DNA of 46,679 bases from contig JAKOVL010000125.1 in assembly GCA_029782095.1 (NCBI GenBank), positions 1-46,679 on the forward strand, written 5' to 3'. A model generated the notes under the pieces. It was not told the origin of the DNA. It ran no database searches and was given only the letters and a program-made list of their open reading frames with translations. Of this stretch, positions 8,301-17,467 are shown piece by piece. Made by a program: the position numbers and the translations under genes. Each line of letters opens with the position of its first letter. Within the stretch, counting starts at the first letter, position 1. This DNA comes from Bacillota bacterium. Its GTDB lineage: Bacteria; Bacillota; Dethiobacteria; DTU022.

Positions 8301-8999
8301 ATGAAACCTGCCTGGACGGAGAGTTTTTGGAGGCTGATCTATCCTCCCCGCTGCTTGCTCTGCCGTTCATTGCTGCCCCATGCATTTTTTGAACCGCTGT
8401 GTTCTTCCTGCTTCGCTACTTTTTCCCCTGCCGGAGCCCTTTGCCCCCGCTGTGAACAGCCCCTTTTGCCCGCAAACTGCCACTGCAGCGAACTGCCTCC
8501 TCTCCAGGGTCTCTATGCCCTTTCCTGGTACCAGGGCGATTGGCGGCGGCTGCTGCACCGCCTGAAGTACGCAGGCCGGCGCAGCCTGGCCAGGCCGCTG
8601 GGGACCTGGCTGGGCCAGGCTTTGAATCGTGACACGAACTGGCCCCTGACGGCGGTGACTGCGCTGCCTCTCCATCGACTGCGCGAAATTCAGCGCGGTT
8701 ACAATCAGAGCCTTCTGATCGCCCGTTATGCTGCCAGAGCGATGGGACTGCCGCTGGTCACATTGTTGAAGAAAACGCGTTCAACTCCCTCCCAGGCCGG
8801 GCTGTCTCGCCGGGAAAGAAAGGTTAATGTTGCCGGGGTTTACGCCCCATCGGGGCCATATGTCAAACCCGGACCGGTTCTGCTGATCGATGATATTTAC
8901 TCAACCGGCGCTACCCTGAAAGAGGCGGCCCGGGTCCTTAATCAACAGGGATTCTCTGTTTATGCAGCGGTAGTCGCTTACAACCCCCGCCTTTGCTGA
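8301..8999 (+). CDS. comFC: ComF family phosphoribosyltransferase-like competence protein
   Basis: This 232-residue protein has an N-terminal cysteine-rich zinc-binding region (CLLCRSLL, CSSC, CPRC, CHC) and a C-terminal phosphoribosyltransferase-like fold with the PRPP-loop motif LLIDDIYSTGATL. ComFC proteins are needed for uptake or processing of single-stranded DNA in natural transformation. ATG 8301 is chosen over TTG 8280 because GGAGG lies 9 bases before it. It is 27 bases after recD2 and probably co-transcribed with it. The helicase comFA is not adjacent. Confidence 0.87.
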   Translation: MKPAWTESFWRLIYPPRCLLCRSLLPHAFFEPLCSSCFATFSPAGALCPRCEQPLLPANCHCSELPPLQGLYALSWYQGDWRRLLHRLKYAGRRSLARPLGTWLGQALNRDTNWPLTAVTALPLHRLREIQRGYNQSLLIARYAARAMGLPLVTLLKKTRSTPSQAGLSRRERKVNVAGVYAPSGPYVKPGPVLLIDDIYSTGATLKEAARVLNQQGFSVYAAVVAYNPRLC

Positions 9000-9026
9000 A
9001 GGATTTTTTATCCTTTTGGGGAATAT
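8998..9026 (+). promoter_or_regulatory. Sigma-H-like promoter upstream of hpf
   Basis: -35 GAAGGATTT (8998-9006), an 11-base spacer, and -10 GGGGAATAT (9018-9026) give another full match to RNAGGAWWW / RNNGAATWW. It starts at the comFC stop codon and ends 33 bases before hpf. The Bacillus subtilis orthologue of hpf (yvyD) is known to have a sigma-H promoter, which supports the call. AAGGAT and ATCCTT in the same stretch form a small hairpin that may also weaken read-through from comFC. Confidence 0.75.
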
Positions 9027-9059
9027 TATTGGTACTAGCAACAGTTAAGGGGGATGTTG

Positions 9060-9605
9060 ATGAAGATTACAGTCCGTGGCAAAAATATTGAAGCGACCCC
9101 AGCACTGGTCAGCTATGCCGAAAAAAAGTTGGGAAAGCTGGCTAAATTTTTTAACAAGGAAACGGAAGCCCAGGTAATGCTAACGGTCATTCGGGATGAG
9201 CATATTGTGGAGGTAACGGTAACCTATGAAGGTTTAATTTTGCGGGGAGAAGAATCCTCCGACGACATGTACGCTTCGATAGACCTGGTTGTCGATAAAC
9301 TGGAAAAACAGGTAGCCAAATACAAAACCCGTTTAAACCGGTCACTGCGCCAGAGAGGGTTGCGCCCAATCAGCGTTAAGCTGGCGCAAGAGCGGCCCGA
9401 AGAAGATGATCAATCACGGCTGGTGAAGACCAAGCGCTTCACCTTGAAGCCCATGGATGTGGAAGAAGCAATTTTGCAGATGAATCTTCTCGGCCACGAC
9501 TTTTTTGTCTTTGCCAATGCTGAAACGGAAAAAATAAACGTTCTCTACCGGCGCAAGGACGGCGATTACGGTTTGATTGAGCCGGATAATTTTAATGCCT
9601 ACTAA
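9060..9605 (+). CDS. hpf: Long-form ribosome hibernation promoting factor
   Basis: This 181-residue protein dimerises 70S ribosomes into inactive 100S particles in slow growth. The N-terminal S30AE/RaiA domain (about 1-105) is joined through a charged linker to a C-terminal dimerisation domain (about 122-181) with KRFTLKPMDVEEAILQMNLLGHDFFVF. ATG 9060 is preferred to ATG 9054 because AAGGGGG is 6-7 bases before it. A sigma-H-like promoter lies directly upstream. Its end overlaps the next gene by 11 bases. Confidence 0.94.
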   Translation: MKITVRGKNIEATPALVSYAEKKLGKLAKFFNKETEAQVMLTVIRDEHIVEVTVTYEGLILRGEESSDDMYASIDLVVDKLEKQVAKYKTRLNRSLRQRGLRPISVKLAQERPEEDDQSRLVKTKRFTLKPMDVEEAILQMNLLGHDFFVFANAETEKINVLYRRKDGDYGLIEPDNFNAY

Positions 9606-10734
9606 GCCGGTGGAAAAGTTGGAGAGAGTAAGCGCGGTTATTTTTGAAGGGTCCGCTCCGCTCAGCCCCGTGGAAGAGATGGTGGTTAGGGTGAGGCGGG
9701 CGGCCCTCCTTGATAATCTGGAAAAATTAAAGCGCGTGGAAGAAATTGGCTCCGTTCACCTGGTGACCAATGATCCGCTGCTGGCGGAGCAGGCCGGTGC
9801 TTCAGGAACGCTGGTGACCTTTAACCGTATTCCACCGGATCGGTTTCACCTGGGGGAGGAGCTGAAAAAGCTGGTGCGCAGGCGAAATCTGCGCAAGGTT
9901 TTTTACTTGAGCGGGGGCGGCTGTCCGCTTATCAGCGAAAACGAAATCAGGGACATCGCCCGGCTGCTCCTTCAACGGGAGCAGCTGATTTATACCAATA
10001 ATACCCAGTCGGCTGATATGGTCGCCTTTACCGTAACCCGCGACCTTGACAGCGCCCATCTGCCAGCGGTGGACAACAGCCTTGCCTGGGCCCTGCGGGA
10101 TCATCTGGGCATAGAACAGGAGCTGATGCCCCAGTCGCTGGGACTTCTTTTTGACCTGGACACCCCCGCCGATATCCTGGTGCTGGCCGCCGGTCCCTTC
10201 GCCGGGCCTCACGCCCGGGCTGTGCTCAAAGAGCTGGACCTGGACTATTCCCGCCTCGAACGGGCCAAAGAAGTCTTAAAAGGCCAGTACCAGGAGGTAG
10301 CCCTGATCGGACGTGTCGGTGCGCCGGTGATGGAGCGCTTAAATGCTGTCTTGAAATTGCGCCTCAGGGTTTTTTCCGAAGAGCGAGGCATGAAAGCCCT
10401 GGGTCGGATGGAGTCCGGCGAAGCGATCTCCCTGCTGGGCCTGATCATTGAACACGCCGGGCTGGAACGTTTTTTCGAGTACCTGGCCAGGGTGGCCAAA
10501 TGTGCCTTTATCGACAGCCGCGTGCTTATGGCCCATCACCATCTCCGGCTCAGTGATCGCGAGCGTTTTTTATCCGACCTGGGACAGTGGCAGGAGATTT
10601 CTCATCCCTGGCTGCAGCGTTTTACCCGCGCAGCAGTGGAGTGCCCCATTCCGGTGATCCTGGGAGGCCATTCGCTGGTATCGGGCAGCCTCTGGGCCCT
10701 TGCCGCCGAACTGGCGGGGCCGCAGGCGCCGTGA
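9595..10734 (+). CDS. Unrecognised protein with a MobA/CofC-like nucleotidyltransferase domain
   Basis: I do not recognise this gene. The first 200 or so of its 379 residues resemble the GT-A fold of MobA/CofC-like nucleotidyltransferases: alternating strands with HLVTNDPLLAEQAG, then a YLSGGGCPLISENEI block in the place of the usual GDxPL motif, and LFDLDTPADILVL, which recalls the xDVDTPEDL motif of that superfamily. The remaining 180 residues (KEVLKGQYQEVALIGRVGAPV onwards) match nothing I know. The start is uncertain: ATG 9595 lies inside hpf and lacks a clear ribosome-binding site; TTG 9577 and GTG 9610 are alternatives. It sits tightly between hpf and secA. No signal peptide or membrane segment is seen. 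Confidence 0.6.
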   Translation: MPTKPVEKLERVSAVIFEGSAPLSPVEEMVVRVRRAALLDNLEKLKRVEEIGSVHLVTNDPLLAEQAGASGTLVTFNRIPPDRFHLGEELKKLVRRRNLRKVFYLSGGGCPLISENEIRDIARLLLQREQLIYTNNTQSADMVAFTVTRDLDSAHLPAVDNSLAWALRDHLGIEQELMPQSLGLLFDLDTPADILVLAAGPFAGPHARAVLKELDLDYSRLERAKEVLKGQYQEVALIGRVGAPVMERLNAVLKLRLRVFSEERGMKALGRMESGEAISLLGLIIEHAGLERFFEYLARVAKCAFIDSRVLMAHHHLRLSDRERFLSDLGQWQEISHPWLQRFTRAAVECPIPVILGGHSLVSGSLWALAAELAGPQAP

Positions 10735-10740
10735 CAGGAC

Positions 10741-10770
10741 TTGTCTAATAAAAAAAACGTGTGGTAAAAT
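10741..10770 (+). promoter_or_regulatory. Sigma-A promoter for secA
   Basis: TTGTCT (10741-10746) and TAAAAT (10765-10770) are 18 bases apart, with an extended -10 TG at 10762-10763. Transcription would begin near 10777, giving a leader of about 80 bases that includes the terminator at 10806-10826. Confidence 0.65.
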
Positions 10771-10805
10771 AAGATAACACTACGGGATAGATCAACCGCA
10801 TCCAG

Positions 10806-10826
10806 GGAACCGCAGGGTTCCTTTTT
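10806..10826 (+). terminator. Intrinsic terminator in the secA leader
   Basis: GGAACC (10806-10811) pairs with GGTTCC (10816-10821) around a 4-base loop, followed by TTTTT. It ends 29 bases before the first possible secA start, too little room for a promoter in between. Any secA transcript must therefore read through it. Confidence 0.7.
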
Positions 10827-10855
10827 GCATATCCCCTTTTTTCAAAGGTGGTGCT

Positions 10856-13819
10856 TTGGCCATGGCCGGTTTTTTGCAGAAAATATTTGACGCCAACGAA
10901 AGGGAGGTGCGCCGCCTGTGGAGATATGTGGACCAGGTTAACGCCCTGGAGCCGGAGATAGCCGCACTGGCTGATGCGGACTTCCCGGCGCGAACCGAGC
11001 GGTTAAAGGAACGGCTCAAGCAGGGACAAACCCTGGACCACATCTTACCTGAGGCTTTTGCCCTGGTTAGGGAGGCGGCCCGGCGCACAGTAGGCATGAG
11101 GCCCTTTGATGTTCAGATTCTGGGAGGGGTCGTGCTGCACCAGGGGCGCATCGCCGAGATGAAAACCGGTGAAGGGAAAACCCTGGTGGCCACCATGCCG
11201 GCGTACCTGAATGCCCTCACCGGCCAGGGTGTGCATATCGTTACCGTTAATGATTACCTGGCCCGTCGGGACAGCGAATGGATGGGGCCCATCTATCGTC
11301 TCCTCGGTTTGAGCGTGGGGCTGATCGTGCACGGGCTGGAGCCTGAGCAGCGGCGCCGCGCGTACCAGGCCGATGTTGTCTACGCTACCAACAATGAGCT
11401 GGGTTTCGATTACCTGCGCGACAACATGGTCCTGTACCGGGAGGAGCTGGTGCAGAGGGGACATTTCTATGCCATCGTGGACGAAGTTGACAGCATTCTC
11501 ATTGATGAAGCGCGAACGCCCCTTATTATCAGCAGCAGGGTGGAGTCAAAAGAAGAATACAGCCGCTGGAAAAGCGAAGTGGAAAACCTGATCCGCAAGC
11601 AAAACCGGCTCATTAATGAACTTTTAAGTAGAGCCCAGGAAAGGCTTGACCGCGGCGAGCGGGAAGAGGCCGCCGAGCTGCTGCTTTTAGCCCGCCGCGG
11701 TGCGCCTAAAAATAAAAAGCTGCAGAAGCTGCTCAAGGGCCAGGAAAAACTGGTTGAACGGGTCAAACAACTGTTGATGACTGAAAAAAAGTTGAACCAG
11801 CTGGATGAAGAGCTGTATTTTAGCATCGACGAAGTGACCCGGGCCGTTTCCATATCCCAGCAGGGCTACCAGGAGATCGTGCGTGGCAACAAAGAGATCA
11901 GCCGCTTGCTGGGGTTTGAGCAGCAGGATCACCCTGACACAGATGACGGGGACCGGGAAGAAGACCAGAGCGCGGGCGAACACCTGCACTATGTTCACCA
12001 GCTGCTAAAAGCATATTCCCTCTATGAAAAAGACGTAGATTACGTGGTCCAGGACGGCAAGGTTATTATTGTTGATGAGTTTACGGGGCGGCTGATGTGG
12101 GGGCGCCGTTATTCCGAAGGCCTGCACCAGGCCATCGAGGCCAAAGAAGGAGTGCAGGTTCAGGCTGATACCCGGACGGTAGCTTCGATTACTTTTCAGA
12201 ATTACTTCCGCATGTATGAAAAGCTGGCCGGGATGACCGGTACGGCGGTCACGGAGGAAGAAGAATTTCGCAAGATTTACGGCATGGATGTGGTAGTCAT
12301 CCCCACCAATAAGCCGCTGATCCGCCAGGAACTGGATGACCGCATTTATAAAACGGAACGGGCCAAGTTCAAGGCAGTGGTGGATGAAATAAAAAAGCGC
12401 CATGAATCAGGGCAGCCGATCCTTGTGGGGACCATCTCCGTGGAAAAATCGGAGATGCTCAGTAAAATGTTAAAGCGCCAGGGCGTGCCCCATGAGGTGT
12501 TAAATGCGGTTAACCATCACCGCGAGGCTTATATCATCGCCCAGGCGGGCCGCAAGGGCGCGGTTACCATTTCCACCAATATGGCCGGGCGGGGCACTGA
12601 CATTATTCTGGGCGGCAACCCCGAGTACCTGATCAAGGAACGCCTGGAGAAAAAATTCGGAAAAAGCGAAGGAGATCTAAACGAAGAGGAGCAAGCCCTG
12701 TTTAAGGAGCAGTTTGAGAAATTGCTCGGGCCGGCCCGGCAGGAAGCCGAGCAAAACCGTAAAGAAGTAATTGCTTTGGGCGGCCTTCATGTTCTGGGAA
12801 CCGAGCGCCACGAAAGCCGCCGTATCGACAACCAGCTGCGCGGCCGGGCGGGCCGCCAGGGTGACCCCGGTTCTTCCCAGTTTTTCGTTTCCCTGGAGGA
12901 CGACCTGATGCGGCTTTTCGGCGGCGATAATATCGCTTCGCTCATGGATCGCTTTGGCCTGGAGGAGGATATGCCCATTGATCATCCCCTGGTGAGCAAA
13001 GCTATCGAGCGGGCGCAGAAAAAAGTGGAATCGCGGAACTTTGAAATACGCAAACACCTGCTTGATTACGACGACGTGCTCAACCAGCAGCGGGAAGTCA
13101 TCTACAGCCAGCGCCGCCGGGTACTGCAGGGAGAGAATATGCGCGAGCCAATCCAGGAGATGGTTGGGGAAGTGATCGACCGGACGCTGGATGCCTTTTT
13201 CCTGGACAAGCGCTACCTGGAGGAGCAGGAAAGCATAGACCTGATTCGGCAGGGAGAGAGCTCTTTCCTGCGCCGGGGCAAGGTGAAGCCGGAAGATTTA
13301 ATTGATCTTGAGCGGGACGAGGTCCGGCAAATTCTTTTGCAGGAAGCATCGTCCCATTACGATCAAAGGGAGCAGGAACTGGGTCCTGAAACGATGCGGG
13401 AGCTGGAGCGGGTGATCCTGCTGCGCACGGTAGACCGCCACTGGATGTTTTTTATTGATGAAATGCATGAACTGCGGCAGAATATTAATCTAAGAGCCTA
13501 TGGGCAGCAGGATCCATTGGTGGAATACAAGCGGGAAAGCTATGACATGTTTGAAGGGATGATCAGGACCATTCAAGACGAGGTGGTACGGGCCATTTAC
13601 CAGGTCAGGGTTGCGGCTCGCCCGCGGCGCCAGGCAGTGGCCGGGTCCGCTGTGGGGGTGAAACCCCGGGCGGATTCGCTGGGCAGCGGCAGCGGTGCGG
13701 CGCCCGCATCCCAGTCGTCTTCATCAAAACCTCAGCCTGTTGCCGTAAAAAAAATCGGCCGAAACGAACCGTGCCCTTGCGGCAGCGGGAAGAAATATAA
13801 GAAGTGCTGCGGCAAGTAG
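10856..13819 (+). CDS. secA: Preprotein translocase ATPase SecA, long form
   Basis: SecA drives export through SecYEG. Motifs include [17 protein letters not shown] (Walker A), [35 protein letters not shown], and [19 protein letters not shown]. The C-terminus ends in a zinc-binding SEC-C motif, [17 protein letters not shown]. At 987 residues it is about 140 longer than B. subtilis SecA. The extra length includes a charged helical insert of some 65-70 residues after LIIS (about 230-315) and a second after GGNPEYL (about 580-635). Start TTG 10856 or ATG 10862; GGTGG lies 4 and 10 bases before them. Confidence 0.95.
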   Translation: MAMAGFLQKIFDANEREVRRLWRYVDQVNALEPEIAALADADFPARTERLKERLKQGQTLDHILPEAFALVREAARRTVGMRPFDVQILGGVVLHQGRIAEMKTGEGKTLVATMPAYLNALTGQGVHIVTVNDYLARRDSEWMGPIYRLLGLSVGLIVHGLEPEQRRRAYQADVVYATNNELGFDYLRDNMVLYREELVQRGHFYAIVDEVDSILIDEARTPLIISSRVESKEEYSRWKSEVENLIRKQNRLINELLSRAQERLDRGEREEAAELLLLARRGAPKNKKLQKLLKGQEKLVERVKQLLMTEKKLNQLDEELYFSIDEVTRAVSISQQGYQEIVRGNKEISRLLGFEQQDHPDTDDGDREEDQSAGEHLHYVHQLLKAYSLYEKDVDYVVQDGKVIIVDEFTGRLMWGRRYSEGLHQAIEAKEGVQVQADTRTVASITFQNYFRMYEKLAGMTGTAVTEEEEFRKIYGMDVVVIPTNKPLIRQELDDRIYKTERAKFKAVVDEIKKRHESGQPILVGTISVEKSEMLSKMLKRQGVPHEVLNAVNHHREAYIIAQAGRKGAVTISTNMAGRGTDIILGGNPEYLIKERLEKKFGKSEGDLNEEEQALFKEQFEKLLGPARQEAEQNRKEVIALGGLHVLGTERHESRRIDNQLRGRAGRQGDPGSSQFFVSLEDDLMRLFGGDNIASLMDRFGLEEDMPIDHPLVSKAIERAQKKVESRNFEIRKHLLDYDDVLNQQREVIYSQRRRVLQGENMREPIQEMVGEVIDRTLDAFFLDKRYLEEQESIDLIRQGESSFLRRGKVKPEDLIDLERDEVRQILLQEASSHYDQREQELGPETMRELERVILLRTVDRHWMFFIDEMHELRQNINLRAYGQQDPLVEYKRESYDMFEGMIRTIQDEVVRAIYQVRVAARPRRQAVAGSAVGVKPRADSLGSGSGAAPASQSSSSKPQPVAVKKIGRNEPCPCGSGKKYKKCCGK

Positions 13820-14022
13820 GTGGCGTGAGATTGGTGACCTGGTTAATGCGTCTAAGGATTTCAGAAATCAGAATACAGAAGTAAGAAGGGGCGCTTGTTT
13901 TTGTTCTGGCTGCTGAATTCTGGCTCTGAATGGCAGATCAAAACCGGAAGCCCGGAATAGAAGCCGGTTCTGTAAATAGATTTCAGTATGACTGTTTAAG
14001 AAATATCCGGGAGGTGGAAAAG

Positions 14023-15184
14023 ATGTTAAAGGAGCTGCAGGAAAAGCTTAATCTGCTAAAGTTGCGTTTTGCTGAAATGAGGGCTTCTCTTTGAATATGA
14101 GCAGAAGCTGGAAGAGCTGCGGCAGGCAGAGCAAAAAGCCGCTGATCCAACCCTATGGGAAGCAAGGACTAAAGCGCAGGTTTATTTAAAAAAATTGGGC
14201 GCCCTGCGGGAGCAGCTGCGGCCGCTGCAGGAGCTGGAGTCGAAACTGGAAGAGGCTGAAGTAATGCTGGAGCTGGCCCGGGAAGATTCTGCCAACTGTG
14301 AAGAAATATTGGCAGAAGCGGAGGAAACCTTAACCGAAATTGACCAGCGCCTGAAAAAAATTGAACTGGAGACCCTTTTTAGCGGCAGCTACGATTTAGG
14401 AAACGCCATCGTGTCGCTCCATGCCGGAGCCGGCGGTCTCGAAGCCCAGGACTGGGTAGAAATGCTGCTGCGCATGTATACTCGCTGGGCCGAGCAAAAG
14501 GGGTTTGAGGTGGAGTTGGTTGATCTTCTGCCGGGCGATGAAGCCGGCGTCAAAAGTGCCACCCTGATTGTGCGCGGCCATGCCGCCTACGGCTACCTGC
14601 AGGCGGAAAAAGGGGTGCACCGGATGATCCGCATCTCGCCCTTCGATGCCTCCAACCGGCGGCATACCTCCTTTGCCTCGGTGGATGTCATCCCCGAAAT
14701 AGAAGATGATACTACCGTGGTTATTAACCCGGACGATTTAAAGATCGATACTTTTCGCGCCAGCGGCGCCGGAGGCCAGCATGTGAATAAAACCGATTCG
14801 GCGGTGCGCATCACCCACCTGCCGACCAAAATTGTGGTGACCTGCCAGAATAATCGCTCTCAGCACAGCAACCGCCAGCAGGCGATGCGTATTCTCCAGG
14901 CCCGCCTGGCCGAGCTGCAGCGCCGGAACCAGGAGCAGGAGATCAATGCCATGCGGGGGCCCCAAAAGGAGATTGCCTGGGGCAGCCAGATCCGCACCTA
15001 TACCTTTCAGCCCTTTACCCTGGTAAAAGACCACCGCACCGGTGTGGAAGTAGGCCAGGTCGAAGCGGTGATGGACGGAGAAATTGATCCCTTTATTGAA
15101 GCTTTCCTGCGCTGGCAGGCCCGCAACCGGGCCAACGGTGTGGCTGCCGCGGGACAGAAGGTGAATCATGACCGCGAAGTGTAA
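14023..15184 (+). CDS. prfB: Peptide chain release factor 2 with programmed +1 frameshift
   Basis: RF2 terminates at UGA and UAA. ATG 14023 opens a 23-codon frame that ends at TGA 14092-14094 in the context CTT TGA. Skipping T14092 enters the +1 frame (EYEQKLEELRQ) and continues to 15184. AGGG (14080-14083) lies a few bases upstream as the internal Shine-Dalgarno-like stimulator. This is the classical autoregulatory frameshift, in which low RF2 favours the shift. The SPF anticodon-like tripeptide is in ISPFDASNRRHTSF, and the peptidyl-tRNA hydrolysis motif GGQ is in GAGGQHVNKTDSAVR. The product is about 386 residues, slightly long at the C-terminus. It overlaps the next gene by 17 bases. Confidence 0.95.
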
Positions 15185-16037
15185 GAAAAATCAGAGGTGG
15201 CTAAACTACCTCAAGGATCTCCCCGGCATATTCCTGGGCTCCCTTATTCTGGCCGTGGCCATGAATATGTTTTTAATACCGCATCAGCTGGCTGCAGGCG
15301 GGTTTAGCGGCCTTGGCGTAATTTTCTACCACCTGTTTGATCTTCCGGTGGGGATTACCGTGATTGCCCTTAACATCCCGCTGTTTATCTGGGCTTATTT
15401 TCAGCTGGGCAACCGGGTGGTACTGCAAAGCCTGGTTGGCACAGTCTTCTTTTCTGCCGCGGTAGAGCTGACTGCTTTCCTTCCGACGGCAACAAATGAT
15501 ATTATCTTGTCCGCAGTATACGGTGGAGTGATTATGGGCATCGGTGTAGGGCTGGTCTTCCGTTTCCGCGGTTCCACCGGCGGCACTTCACTTCTTTCTT
15601 TGATTTTAAGCAAGGTGATCGGTTTGAGCACCGGTCAATCCCTGCTGGGTGGCGACCTGGTCGTTATTGCCCTGGCAATTTTTATTTTTGGCGGCGAAAT
15701 AGCCATGTATTCCGCCCTGGCCCTCTTTATCAGCAGCTGGGTTATTGACGTGGTCCAGGAGGGCCTTGGCTATGCCAAGGCCGCCCTGATCATTACTTCC
15801 AAGGGTGAAGAAATCAACAGCAGGCTGCTCCAGGAGCTGGGCCGCGGTGTTACTCGGCTGGAAGGGCAGGGCGGCTATACCGGGGAGGGGCGGGAAGTGC
15901 TGCTTTGTGTAGTCACCCGCCGCCAGACTGCTCTAATGAAATCAATTATTCATGCCGTCGATCCGAAAGCTTTTATCATTATCGGCAACGCCACCGAAGT
16001 GCACGGGGAGGGGTTTAAGGAGATTAAAGAAGGTTAA
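15168..16037 (+). CDS. YitT family membrane protein
   Basis: This 289-residue protein has five to six hydrophobic segments over residues about 10-195, including LPGIFLGSLILAVAMNMFLI and IGVGLVFRFRGSTGGTSLL. A soluble C-terminal DUF2179-like domain follows (residues about 200-285, with KGEEINSRLLQELGRGVTRL). This is the YitT/DUF161 architecture, common in Firmicutes in several copies; its transport or sensing role is not settled. ATG 15168 lies inside the end of prfB, so translation is likely coupled. Confidence 0.88.
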   Translation: MTAKCKKNQRWLNYLKDLPGIFLGSLILAVAMNMFLIPHQLAAGGFSGLGVIFYHLFDLPVGITVIALNIPLFIWAYFQLGNRVVLQSLVGTVFFSAAVELTAFLPTATNDIILSAVYGGVIMGIGVGLVFRFRGSTGGTSLLSLILSKVIGLSTGQSLLGGDLVVIALAIFIFGGEIAMYSALALFISSWVIDVVQEGLGYAKAALIITSKGEEINSRLLQELGRGVTRLEGQGGYTGEGREVLLCVVTRRQTALMKSIIHAVDPKAFIIIGNATEVHGEGFKEIKEG

Positions 16038-16193
16038 GGGGGCAGCCGGGGAATCCAGAATGAAAGGAGCAGTTTTTTGTTATTATGCAAGAAAAAGCGA
16101 TAACGAATAGGATGCATGAGATGTTTTTGCAGGAACTTCTCAATCCTACTTTTCTTAATACAAAGCTATACATAACTGAAGGAGGCTGGTAGT

Positions 16194-17186
16194 ATGGTAA
16201 AAATTTATTATGATCAGGATGCGGATTTGGATTTATTGCAGCAAAAGACGGTGGCCGTTCTCGGTTACGGCAGCCAGGGGCACGCCCAGGCACAAAACCT
16301 TAAGGATAGCGGGGTCCCGGTGGTTGTTGGCCTCTATGAAGGAAGCAAGAGCTGGCCAAAGGCGGAGGCTGACGGCCTGGAGGTCTGCAGGGTGGCTGAA
16401 GCCGCGGAAAGGGCCGATATCATTGTGTTTCTGGTTGGAGATATGATTCAACCATCGGTTTATGAGCAGGTTAAACCACATCTCAGAGAAGGCCAAGCCC
16501 TGGTATTTTCCCACGGTTTCAATATTCTTTACGGTCAGATCGTCCCTCCGGAGAATGTTGATGTTTTCATGGTGGCGCCCAAGAGCCCCGGCCATTTACT
16601 GCGGCGGATGTATGTGGAGGGGAAGGGCGTACCCGCGCTTATTGCCGTAGAGCAGGACTACACTGGGCGGGCCCGCCAGTTGTGCCTGGCCTATGCCCGG
16701 GCGATCGGCTCCACCCGTGCTGGCGCTCTGGAAACCACGTTTAAGGAAGAAACGGAAACGGATCTGTTCGGTGAACAGGTAATCCTTTGCGGCGGAATCA
16801 CCGCGTTGATCAAGGCCTCTTACGAAACTCTGGTCGAGGCTGGTTATCAGCCCCATGTGGCCTATTTTGAGTGCTTGAACGAGTTGAAGCTGATCGTTGA
16901 CTTAATTTACGAAGGCGGACTTTCATTAATGCGCTACTCTGTCAGCGACACCGCGGAGTATGGCGACCTTACCCGGGGGCCCAGGGTAATTAATGAAAAT
17001 GTTAAACAAGAAATGAGAAAAATCTTGCATGAGATCCAGACCGGCACTTTTGCCCGGGAATGGATCCTGGAAAATAAGGCCGATCAGCCGGTCTTTCAGG
17101 CATTGAGAAGGATAGAGCGGGAACACCAGTTGGAAAAAGTGGGAGCCGAATTGCGGGCCATGATGCCCTGGATTCAACAAAAGTAA
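16194..17186 (+). CDS. ilvC: Ketol-acid reductoisomerase (class I)
   Basis: This 330-residue class I enzyme isomerises and reduces acetolactate in the valine, leucine and isoleucine pathway. The Rossmann motif is in [19 protein letters not shown] (about 22-40). The C-terminal knotted domain holds the metal ligands in [10 protein letters not shown] and [16 protein letters not shown] lies before ATG 16194. No ilvB, ilvN, ilvD or leu genes are adjacent, which is unusual because ilvC commonly sits in an ilv-leu operon. The 156-base upstream gap shows no T-box features. A terminator follows. Confidence 0.95.
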   Translation: MVKIYYDQDADLDLLQQKTVAVLGYGSQGHAQAQNLKDSGVPVVVGLYEGSKSWPKAEADGLEVCRVAEAAERADIIVFLVGDMIQPSVYEQVKPHLREGQALVFSHGFNILYGQIVPPENVDVFMVAPKSPGHLLRRMYVEGKGVPALIAVEQDYTGRARQLCLAYARAIGSTRAGALETTFKEETETDLFGEQVILCGGITALIKASYETLVEAGYQPHVAYFECLNELKLIVDLIYEGGLSLMRYSVSDTAEYGDLTRGPRVINENVKQEMRKILHEIQTGTFAREWILENKADQPVFQALRRIEREHQLEKVGAELRAMMPWIQQK

Positions 17187-17228
17187 AGCAGGTAGCAGCC
17201 GATCAGCAGCGGCCATTTTAAGCTCCGT

Positions 17229-17270
17229 GGGGTCGACCCAACGAACTTTGGGGACGACCCCTTTTTATTT
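17229..17270 (+). terminator. Terminator after ilvC, related to an IS-end hairpin
   Basis: GGGGTCGACCC (17229-17239) pairs with GGGACGACCCC (17251-17261) with one mismatch, followed by TTTTTATTT. This is a strong rho-independent terminator. The hairpin resembles that at 46088-46120, next to an IS1182-like remnant. Confidence 0.8.
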
Positions 17271-17385
17271 AAGTACCAATTTTCTATTTCAGTCGGGTCG
17301 TCATAGCCGTTCGGCGTAAAGTTAGACATATTTCCCCAGGAAAGCAATATTTTCCTTTAAAAATTAAATTTTTTTAATAAAGTTA

Positions 17386-17414
17386 GCAGGAGTAGCACTA
17401 TATGTGTCGAATAT
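17386..17414 (+). promoter_or_regulatory. Sigma-H-like promoter (and 0A-box-like sequence) upstream of ftsE
   Basis: -35 GCAGGAGTA (17386-17394), an 11-base spacer, and -10 GTCGAATAT (17406-17414) fit the sigma-H consensus with one mismatch, at the first W of the -35. The -10 also contains TGTCGAA (17405-17411), the core of a Spo0A box, so a direct Spo0A effect is a second reading. A TTGTTA (17414-17419) could be the -35 of a weak sigma-A site overlapping it. Confidence 0.65.
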
Positions 17415-17467
17415 TGTTACCTACCTATTAATTTTATGTTAAGTAAACTGGTAGGAAGGCTAATCCA

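Noticed and set aside
9000-9016. Terminator after comFC
   Set aside because: The AAGGAT/ATCCTT hairpin is short and AT-rich, and the same bases are better explained as the -35 region of the hpf promoter.
13853-13876. Sigma-H-like promoter before prfB
   Set aside because: AAGGATTT and CAGAATAC are only 6 bases apart, far from the required 11-12.
16038-16193. T-box leader before ilvC
   Set aside because: No T-box core motif, specifier stem or terminator could be found in the 156 bases.
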